This document shows, in pieces, positions 9,240 to 15,482 of a stretch of 64,000 nt of DNA. The notes under the pieces were generated by a model. It was given only the letters and a program-made list of their open reading frames with translations, was not told the DNA's origin and did not search any database. The DNA is from Streptomyces sp. NBC_00377 (lineage in GTDB: Bacteria > Actinomycetota > Actinomycetes > Streptomycetales > Streptomycetaceae). Location of the stretch: assembly GCF_036075115.1 (NCBI RefSeq), contig NZ_CP107958.1, positions 6,386,001-6,450,000 of the forward strand, given 5' to 3'. Position 1 is the first letter of the stretch; each line of letters opens with the position of its first letter. A program made the translations under genes and the position numbers.

Positions 9240-9388
9240 CGTCCAGGGAGTGACGTCCGAGAAGTGAACTGAAGTGCTGTGACGCCGGACGGGCCGGCCC
9301 CTGTGGGCAGGTCCGTCCGTCGGCCTTCGGCGATCGCTGCGTAGGGTGGTGTTCACCCAGACAGCCCCACCGAAGGGACATTCAGGCG

Positions 9389-9847
9389 ATGGCCATCCAG
9401 GTCGGCGACAAGGCCCCCGACTTCGAGCTCAAGGACAACCACGGCCGCTCCGTGAGGCTCTCCGACTTCCGCGGGAGCAAGAACGTCGTCCTGCTCTTCT
9501 ATCCCTTCGCCTTCACCGGCGTGTGCACCGGCGAACTGTGCGAGGTGCGCGACAACCTGCCGAAGTTCGCCGACCGCGACACCCAGGTGCTCGCCGTCTC
9601 CAACGACTCCATCCACACCCTGCGCGTCTTCGCCGAGCAGGAGGGCCTGGAGTACCCGCTGCTGAGCGACTTCTGGCCGCACGGCGAGGTCAGCCGCGCC
9701 TACGGCGTGTTCGCCGAGGACAAGGGCTGCGCGGTGCGCGGCACCTTCGTCATCGACAAGGAGGGCCTGGTGCGCTGGACGGTCGTCAACGCGCTGCCGG
9801 ACGCCCGCGACCTCGGTCAGTACGTCGCCGCGCTCGACACCCTGTGA
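9389..9847 (+). CDS. ahpE: AhpE-type peroxiredoxin
   Basis: A 152-residue thioredoxin-fold peroxidase that reduces hydroperoxides. The peroxidatic cysteine is Cys46 in P-F-A-F-T-G-V-C, and Cys51 (C-x4-C) could act as a resolving cysteine. The stretch L-L-S-D-F-W-P-H-G (about residues 89-97) matches the actinobacterial AhpE group rather than classical Bcp, although many Streptomyces copies are labelled Bcp. Length equals the 153 residues of the mycobacterial protein. AAGGGA precedes the ATG. It follows DUF3052 by 149 bp on the same strand. Confidence 0.9.
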   Translation: MAIQVGDKAPDFELKDNHGRSVRLSDFRGSKNVVLLFYPFAFTGVCTGELCEVRDNLPKFADRDTQVLAVSNDSIHTLRVFAEQEGLEYPLLSDFWPHGEVSRAYGVFAEDKGCAVRGTFVIDKEGLVRWTVVNALPDARDLGQYVAALDTL

Positions 9848-9888
9848 TTCTTCGGCGTCAGGGCCTGCGTGGGGCGGGAACCCGTCAC

Positions 9889-9894
9889 TAGGAT
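9889..9894 (+). promoter_or_regulatory. Possible -10 box of first terD
   Basis: TAGGAT about 65 bp upstream of the terD start, the only good -10-like hexamer in the 112-bp gap after ahpE. No clear -35 partner, so this is a weak call. Confidence 0.3.
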
Positions 9895-9959
9895 CGACAC
9901 GTTGATCCGATATCCGACGTATCAGGGGCTCCCCGCCCCGGAACACCAATGGAGGACCC

Positions 9960-10535
9960 GTGGGAGTCAGCCTCAGCAAGGGCGGCAACGTATCGCTGAC
10001 CAAGGAGGCCCCGGGCCTGACCGCGGTCATCGTCGGTCTGGGGTGGGACGTCCGCACCACCACCGGCACCGACTTCGACCTGGACGCCAGCGCACTGCTG
10101 CTGGACAGCTCCGGCAAGGTCGGCAGCGACGCGAACTTCGTCTTCTTCAACAACCTCAAGAGCCCCGACGGCTCGGTCGAGCACACCGGTGACAACACCA
10201 CCGGTGAGGGCGAGGGCGACGACGAGGCGATCAAGGTCAACCTCGCCGCGGTCCCGGCCGACATCGAGAAGATCGTCTTCCCTGTGTCGATCTACGACGC
10301 GGAGAACCGGCAGCAGTCCTTCGGCCAGGTGCGCAACGCGTTCATCCGCGTCGTGAACCAGGCCGGCGGCACCGAGATCGCCCGTTACGACCTGAGCGAG
10401 GACGCGTCGACCGAGACCGCGATGGTCTTCGGCGAGCTGTACCGGCACGGTGCGGAGTGGAAGTTCCGGGCCATCGGCCAGGGCTACGCCTCGGGTCTGC
10501 GCGGTATCGCGCAGGACTTCGGCGTCAACGTCTGA
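9960..10535 (+). CDS. terD: TerD-family stress protein 1
   Basis: A 191-residue single-domain TerD protein. TerD domains are calcium-binding beta sandwiches from tellurite and general stress systems, probably acting at the inner face of the membrane. The metal-binding signatures are present: D-F-D-L-D-A-S-A (about residues 38-45) and the acidic loop around G-D-N-T-T-G-E-G-E-G-D-D-E (about 77-89). The GTG start has GGAGG 5 nt upstream. It is followed by a strong hairpin and then a close paralogue, from which it differs mostly at surface positions. Start of the Ter cluster. Confidence 0.95.
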   Translation: MGVSLSKGGNVSLTKEAPGLTAVIVGLGWDVRTTTGTDFDLDASALLLDSSGKVGSDANFVFFNNLKSPDGSVEHTGDNTTGEGEGDDEAIKVNLAAVPADIEKIVFPVSIYDAENRQQSFGQVRNAFIRVVNQAGGTEIARYDLSEDASTETAMVFGELYRHGAEWKFRAIGQGYASGLRGIAQDFGVNV

Positions 10536-10571
10536 GCCGACCGCAGGGCCCGAGTCACCGAACGTCCGATC

Positions 10572-10606
10572 GTCCGGCGCCGCACCGTTTACGGTCGGCG
10601 CCGGAC
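10572..10606 (+). terminator. Hairpin between the two terD genes
   Basis: Perfect 17-nt by 16-nt arms (GTCCGGCGCCG plus inner ACCGT paired with ACGGT and CGGCGCCGGAC) with a one- to two-base loop. It may end or attenuate the first terD message. Confidence 0.7.
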
Positions 10607-10663
10607 GCGCAGGACAACCGAAGAGGCACCACCTGAGCACCACCTAGGGGAGGACCAGCAGAC

Positions 10664-11239
10664 ATGGGCGTCACGCTCGCCAAGGGAGGCAATGTCTCCC
10701 TGTCCAAGGCCGCGCCGAACCTCACCCAGGTGATGGTCGGGCTCGGCTGGGACGCGCGCTCCACCACCGGAGCCCCCTTCGACCTGGACGCCAGCGCGCT
10801 GCTGTGCAACAGCGGACGGGTGATGGGGGACGAGTGGTTCGTCTTCTACAACCAGCTCAAGAGCCCGGACGGCTCGGTCGAGCACACCGGTGACAACCTC
10901 ACCGGAGAGGGCGAGGGCGACGACGAGTCGCTGCTGGTCGACCTCTCCAAGGTGCCGCTCCAGTGCGACAAGATCGTCTTTCCGGTCTCCATCCACATGG
11001 CCGACGAGCGGGGCCAGACCTTCGGCCAGGTCGCCAATGCCTTCATCCGTGTCGTGAACCAGGCCGACGGCCAGGAGCTCGCCCGCTACGACCTGAGCGA
11101 GGACGCCAGCACGGAGACCGCGATGATCTTCGGCGAGCTCTACCGGTACCAGGGCGAATGGAAGTTCAGGGCTGTGGGACAGGGGTACGCGTCGGGGCTG
11201 CGGGGCATCGCTCTAGACTTCGGAGTCAACGTTTCGTAA
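10664..11239 (+). CDS. terD: TerD-family stress protein 2
   Basis: A second 191-residue TerD protein, of identical length to the first and highly similar along its whole length, so the pair arose by tandem duplication. The same D-F-D-L-D-A-S-A and G-E-G-E-G-D-D-E calcium sites are kept. The ATG is preceded by GGGGAGG. A DUF475/TerC membrane protein follows 76 bp later; TerD and TerC proteins are known to associate into membrane stress complexes, so the two genes probably work together. Confidence 0.95.
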   Translation: MGVTLAKGGNVSLSKAAPNLTQVMVGLGWDARSTTGAPFDLDASALLCNSGRVMGDEWFVFYNQLKSPDGSVEHTGDNLTGEGEGDDESLLVDLSKVPLQCDKIVFPVSIHMADERGQTFGQVANAFIRVVNQADGQELARYDLSEDASTETAMIFGELYRYQGEWKFRAVGQGYASGLRGIALDFGVNVS

Positions 11240-11263
11240 AGCCGAGTACGGCACGGGGGAAAC

Positions 11264-11288
11264 CCTCCCCCAGACTTTGTCTGGGAGG
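11264..11288. repeat. Palindrome before terC-like gene
   Basis: CCTCCCCCAGAC and GTCTGGGAGG pair around a TTT loop, with a two-base bulge. C-C-C-C-A-G-A-C / G-T-C-T-G-G-G-G hairpins of this kind are a frequent intergenic element in Streptomyces. It may end the terD2 message or sit in the leader of the next gene. Confidence 0.55.
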
Positions 11289-11315
11289 CGCCCCCAACAC
11301 ACGATTGGGTAGCCA

Positions 11316-12464
11316 GTGCTTCTGAAAACCTTCGGCTGGTCGTTCGCGATCACCGCGCTCGGCCTGGTCGCAGCGGCCTTCTACGGGGGGTGGGAGGCCC
11401 TCGGTATCGTGGCGATCCTCTGCATCCTGGAGATCTCGCTGTCGTTCGACAACGCGGTGGTCAACGCCGGGATCCTGAAGAAGATGAGTGCCTTCTGGCA
11501 GAAGATCTTCCTCACGGTGGGCGTCCTGATCGCCGTCTTCGGCATGCGGCTGGTCTTTCCCGTCGTCATCGTCGCGATCAGTGCGAAAATCGGTCCGATC
11601 GACGCGGTCGACCTCGCGCTCAACGACAAGGACAAGTACCAGCAGCTCGTCACCGACGCCCACCCGTCGATCGCCGCCTTCGGTGGCATGTTCCTGCTGA
11701 TGATCTTCCTGGACTTCATCTTCGAGGACCGGGACATCCAGTGGCTGCGCTGGATCGAGCGCCCGCTCGCCAAGCTCGGCAAGGTCGACATGCTGTCGGT
11801 CTGCATCGCGCTGATCGTCCTGCTGATCACCTCCTTCACCTTCGCCACCCACGCCCACCAGCACGGCGGGGCGCACGCCGACAAGGCGCAGACGGTCCTG
11901 ATCTCCGGTATCGCCGGTCTGATCACGTACATGGTCGTGGGCGGTCTCTCCGGCTACTTCGAGGACAAGCTCGAGGAAGAGGAGGAGCGCGAGCACGAGG
12001 AGGAGGAAGAGGCCGCACGCACCGGGAAGAAGCGCCCGGCGGTCGTCCTGGCCGGCCAGGCCGCGTTCTTCATGTTCCTCTACCTCGAGGTCCTGGACGC
12101 GTCCTTCTCCTTCGACGGCGTGATCGGCGCCTTCGCCATCACCAACGACATCGTCCTGATGGCCCTCGGCCTCGGCGTCGGCGCCATGTACGTCCGGTCG
12201 CTCACCGTGTACCTGGTCCGCCAGGGCACCCTCGACGACTACGTCTACCTCGAGCACGGCGCCCACTACGCGATCGGCGCCCTGGCCGTGATCCTCATGG
12301 TCACCATCCAGTACCAGATCAACGAGGTCATCACCGGCCTCGTCGGTGTGGTCCTGATCGCCTGGTCCTTCTGGTCCTCCGTGCGCCGCAACCAGGCCCT
12401 GGCGGCGGCCGAGGGAAAAGCGGCGGCCTCGGACGACAAGACTGAGGTCTCGTCCGGGGTGTGA
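11316..12464 (+). CDS. TerC / DUF475 family integral membrane protein
   Basis: A 382-residue membrane protein with about 8-9 hydrophobic helices. The TerC family signature E-I-S-L-S-F-D-N-A-V (about residues 37-46) recurs as E-V-L-D-A-S-F-S-F-D-G-V near residue 262, the two inverted halves carrying acidic residues that bind metal in this family. A very acidic cytosolic loop (E-E-E-E-R-E-H-E-E-E-E-E) lies between the halves. TerC relatives export manganese or anchor TerD proteins. The GTG start at 11316 has no strong ribosome site. It lies between terD2 and a TerA-like gene, on the same strand. Confidence 0.9.
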   Translation: MLLKTFGWSFAITALGLVAAAFYGGWEALGIVAILCILEISLSFDNAVVNAGILKKMSAFWQKIFLTVGVLIAVFGMRLVFPVVIVAISAKIGPIDAVDLALNDKDKYQQLVTDAHPSIAAFGGMFLLMIFLDFIFEDRDIQWLRWIERPLAKLGKVDMLSVCIALIVLLITSFTFATHAHQHGGAHADKAQTVLISGIAGLITYMVVGGLSGYFEDKLEEEEEREHEEEEEAARTGKKRPAVVLAGQAAFFMFLYLEVLDASFSFDGVIGAFAITNDIVLMALGLGVGAMYVRSLTVYLVRQGTLDDYVYLEHGAHYAIGALAVILMVTIQYQINEVITGLVGVVLIAWSFWSSVRRNQALAAAEGKAAASDDKTEVSSGV

Positions 12465-12493
12465 CCGCCTTCTCAGCGAGGAACGCTCTGAGC

Positions 12494-12532
12494 GGGGCGG
12501 CCGGTGAGGACGAGTCCTCCACCGGCCGCCCC
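12494..12532 (+). terminator. Strong hairpin after terC-like gene
   Basis: About 18 paired bases (GGGGCGGCCGGTG..AGGAC with GTCCT..CACCGGCCGCCCC), one bulge, two-base loop, 30 bp past the stop codon. Confidence 0.75.
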
Positions 12533-12565
12533 GCCGGTATTTCACAGTGGACGTGGGGGGCGGGA

Positions 12566-13303
12566 ATGGGCATATTCGACGGGCTCCTGGGCAGCCGGGC
12601 GGCGGACTTCGACTCGGGCAACGCGGCCACCAACTCGATCGAACTGACCAAGCGGCACTCCCAGGTCTCCCTCACGAGGCAGGGCGCCGCGACCGGCAAC
12701 CTGCGCGTCAACCTGACCTGGCGGATGCGCACCTCCGACATCGGCGGACCGCAGCGCGAGAGTCTGCTGCGGCATCCCTTCAAGGCGCTGCGGCCCCCGG
12801 AGGTCGTCGGACACAGCCAGAGCATGGTCAACGTCGACCTCGACCTCGGCTGCCTGTACGAGCTGGCCGACGGGACGAAGGGGGTCGTGCAGCCGCTGGG
12901 CGGCCTGCTGGGGGACGTGAACGCGCCGCCCTACGTGAAGCTGAGCGGCGACGACCGGTTCGGGTCGGCGTCCGGCGAGACGATGTACGTCAACCTCGAC
13001 CACCGGGACGAGATCAAGCGGCTGCTCGTCTTCGTCTACATCTACGACCAGACGCCGGCGTTCGACCGGACCCACGCGATCGTCACGCTGTATCCGAGCA
13101 ACGGGCCGCGGATCGAGATAGGCCTCGACGAACGGCATCCGCAGGCCCGGTCCTGCGCGGTGGTGATGATCGAGAACGTCAAGGGTGAACTCATGGTGCG
13201 GCGCGAGGTGCGGTTCGTCTACGGGTTCCAGGCGGAGCTGGACCGCCTGTACGGGTGGGGACTCCAGTGGGGCAGGGGCTACAAGACGAAGGTGGAGAAG
13301 TAG
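12566..13303 (+). CDS. TerA/TerD-like tellurium-resistance family protein
   Basis: A 245-residue soluble protein distantly related to TerD, of the longer TerA-like form. It has alternating beta strands ending in a conserved R-F-V-Y-G-F-Q-A-E-L-D-R-L-Y-G-W-G segment and a stretch V-N-V-D-L-D-L-G-C-L-Y-E-L at about residues 88-100 in place of the TerD D-x-D site. The ATG at 12566 follows a GGGGGGCGGG purine tract. It is downstream of the terC-like gene but separated by a strong hairpin, so it may have its own promoter. Confidence 0.82.
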   Translation: MGIFDGLLGSRAADFDSGNAATNSIELTKRHSQVSLTRQGAATGNLRVNLTWRMRTSDIGGPQRESLLRHPFKALRPPEVVGHSQSMVNVDLDLGCLYELADGTKGVVQPLGGLLGDVNAPPYVKLSGDDRFGSASGETMYVNLDHRDEIKRLLVFVYIYDQTPAFDRTHAIVTLYPSNGPRIEIGLDERHPQARSCAVVMIENVKGELMVRREVRFVYGFQAELDRLYGWGLQWGRGYKTKVEK

Positions 13304-13334
13304 CGCCCGCGCCCCGCGCGGCTCACCCGGCCAC

Positions 13335-14105
13335 TCACCGTCCGACGAACTGAGGGCCCTGCGGCGGCAGCCGGAAGGAGCCGTCCGGGTAGCCGTAGCC
13401 GTAGGTCGGAAGGCTGGCCGGGTAGCCGTACGCCGGTTGCTGCGGTTGCTGCGGTTGCTGCGGTTGCTGCTGCGGGACGGTCGACGCCGGCTGCTCGGGC
13501 GGCAGGGGCTGCGAGAGGCTGGGCGTGCGGGGGGCCTGGGACGGCTCGGGGGCCGGGGCCTCCTCCGACTCGTCCACCGAGATGCCGAAGTCCGTGGCCA
13601 GGCCCTTGAGGCCGTTGGAGTAGCCCTCGCCCAGGGCGCGGAACTTCCAGCCGTCGCCGCGCCGGTACAGCTCGCCGCAGATCAGGGCCGTCTCCTCACC
13701 CGTCTCCGGGCGGATGTCGAAGGTGGCCAGCGGCTCGCCGTCGGTCGTCGCGTCGTACAGCGCGATGGTGAGGGAACGTACGCGGTCGAACGTCACCCCG
13801 TCCGCCGAAGCGACCAGGAGAATCTGGCCGACGCCGGACTCGACACCGGACAGATCTGTCTGGATGGTGTCCGTGAGGCCCTCGGCGACGCGCTTCTTGC
13901 CGAGCCGCCACACCTTCCCGGACGGATGCCGGGGCTGGTTGTAGAAGACGAAGTCCTCGTCGGAGCGCACACGGCCGTCGAGGCCCAGGAGCAGCGCCGA
14001 GGCGTCGACGTCCGGGACCCCCTGTCCGGGGGTCCAGCGCAGCACGGCGCGTACCGTGGTGGCTTTCAGCGGGACGTTCGACCCCTTCAGCATCGCGTGC
14101 GTCAT
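13335..14105 (-). CDS. TerD domain protein with Gln/Pro-rich tail
   Basis: A 256-residue protein. Residues 1-175 or so are a TerD domain with V-D-A-S-A-L-L-L and a conserved E-T-A-L-I-C-G-E-L-Y-R-R-G-D-G-W-K-F-R-A core. The last 80 residues are disordered: acidic/proline-rich, then repeated P-Q-Q, then tyrosine- and glycine-rich. The glutamine part is encoded by a 9-bp repeat near 13434-13472. It is the only Ter gene here on the minus strand, convergent with the TerA-like gene and divergent from the lyase gene. The tail could mediate self-association or membrane contact. Confidence 0.9.
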   Translation of the reverse strand: MTHAMLKGSNVPLKATTVRAVLRWTPGQGVPDVDASALLLGLDGRVRSDEDFVFYNQPRHPSGKVWRLGKKRVAEGLTDTIQTDLSGVESGVGQILLVASADGVTFDRVRSLTIALYDATTDGEPLATFDIRPETGEETALICGELYRRGDGWKFRALGEGYSNGLKGLATDFGISVDESEEAPAPEPSQAPRTPSLSQPLPPEQPASTVPQQQPQQPQQPQQPAYGYPASLPTYGYGYPDGSFRLPPQGPQFVGR

Positions 14106-14195
14106 GCGGTCATCCTGCCTTCTCGGGCCTGCTCACGACAACGCGGGGTACACGGCAAGTCTCATCCGCGAGTTACCTGAAATTCATGCCGGGTG

Positions 14196-14224
14196 GGAAC
14201 CTGGGACATCGATCCCTACGTACT
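14196..14224 (+). promoter_or_regulatory. ECF-sigma-like promoter of the Ter biosynthetic operon
   Basis: GGAACC (14196-14201), 17 bp, CGTACT (14219-14224), about 57 bp before the lyase gene. The GGAAC / CGT pattern resembles promoters read by extracytoplasmic-function sigma factors of Streptomyces (SigE group). By eye only. Confidence 0.35.
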
Positions 14225-14280
14225 ATTACCGGCCACCTCATGCCGAATCCACAGACTTACGCGCACCACGGGGGAGATTC

Positions 14281-15456
14281 ATGCGTCATTTCGGGCACCT
14301 CGCCCCTGAGGTGCGGCACCGCCTCTTCCACCGGGAACCGTGCGTCTTCGACACGGACTCCCCGGCAAGGCTGCTCTCCGCGGCCCTGGGGGCCACGCTG
14401 TACAGCCCGGCCACGCGGCCCCGGCTGGCGGACGACATCGTCAAGCAGACCGGGCGCGGCGTGGTGTCGATGGTGCTGTGCCTGGAGGACTCCATCGGCG
14501 ACGAGGACGTCGAGGCCGGCGAGGCGAACCTCGTCCGGCAGTTCGCCGACCTCGCGGCCCGCAGGGACGCCGGAGAGGCGGAACTGCCGCTGATCTTCAT
14601 CCGGGTGCGGACGCCCGAGCAGATCCCCGACCTGGTCCGGCGTCTCGGGGCCACCGCGGAACTGCTCAGCGGTTTCGTGTTCCCGAAGTTCACCGAGGAG
14701 CGGGGCATCCCCTTCCTGGAGGCGCTGGCGGGCGCCGAGACGGCGAGTGGGCGGCGGCTGTTCGGCATGCCCGTCCTGGAGACGCCCGAGCTGATGTACC
14801 GCGAGTCGCGGGTGGACGCCCTGGAGGGCATCGCCCGCGCCGTCGACAAGTACCGCAGCCGGGTCCTCGCCCTGCGCCTGGGCGTGACCGACTTCTGCTC
14901 CTCGTACGGCCTGCGCAGAGCGCCCGACATGACCGCCTACGACGTCCAGATCGTCGCCTCCGTGATCGCGGACGTGGTGAACATGCTGGGCCGGGCCGAC
15001 GGCACCGGGTTCACGGTGACGGGGCCGGTGTGGGAGTACTTCCGGGTCCCCGAGCGCATGTTCAAGCCGATGTTGCGGCACAGCCCCTTCCTGGAGGGGC
15101 AGGCCGTCGAACTGCGCGAGAAACTGATCGAGCACGCGATGGACGGGCTGCTGCGCGAGATCTCGCTGGACCACGCCAACGGCCTGCTCGGCAAGACCTG
15201 CATCCACCCCTCCCACGTGCCGGCCGTGCACGCGCTGTCCGTCGTCAGTCACGAGGAGTACAGCGACGCGGCGGACATCCTGCGGCCGGAACGCGGCGGT
15301 GGGGGTGTGCTGCGGTCGCAGTACACGAACAAGATGAACGAGGTGAAGCCGCACCGCGCCTGGGCCGAGCGCACCATGCTCCGCGCCGAGGTCTTCGGTG
15401 TCGCGCACGAGGACGTCAGCTTCGTCGACCTGCTCGCCGCCGGCATACCCGGCTGA
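14281..15456 (+). CDS. HpcH/HpaI (CitE-like) lyase of the Ter module
   Basis: A 391-residue TIM-barrel carbon-carbon lyase of the citrate-lyase beta / HpcH superfamily. Visible features include V-S-M-V-L-C-L-E-D-S-I-G (about residues 60-71, with the acidic metal and acyl-site residues) and F-V-F-P-K-F; a late G-K-T-C-I-H-P-S-H motif is the usual CitE C-terminal signature. The family cleaves or condenses a 2-oxo or acyl-CoA substrate. Directly downstream are the phosphoribosyltransferase fusion and HAD phosphatase, the set described as the Ter-linked pathway for a nucleoside-like metabolite. GGGGGAG precedes the ATG. Confidence 0.88.
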   Translation: MRHFGHLAPEVRHRLFHREPCVFDTDSPARLLSAALGATLYSPATRPRLADDIVKQTGRGVVSMVLCLEDSIGDEDVEAGEANLVRQFADLAARRDAGEAELPLIFIRVRTPEQIPDLVRRLGATAELLSGFVFPKFTEERGIPFLEALAGAETASGRRLFGMPVLETPELMYRESRVDALEGIARAVDKYRSRVLALRLGVTDFCSSYGLRRAPDMTAYDVQIVASVIADVVNMLGRADGTGFTVTGPVWEYFRVPERMFKPMLRHSPFLEGQAVELREKLIEHAMDGLLREISLDHANGLLGKTCIHPSHVPAVHALSVVSHEEYSDAADILRPERGGGGVLRSQYTNKMNEVKPHRAWAERTMLRAEVFGVAHEDVSFVDLLAAGIPG

Positions 15457-15482
15457 ATAACCACCTCACTCACAAGGGACGC

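Noticed and set aside
13434..13472. Short tandem repeat that could be a regulatory array
   Set aside because: It encodes the P-Q-Q tail of a TerD protein in frame.
14281..15456. HpcH/HpaI-family gene as the missing aldolase of the hpa-like operon
   Set aside because: Its CitE-like motifs and its place beside the PRTase fusion and HAD genes fit the Ter module, 20 kb from the catabolic operon.
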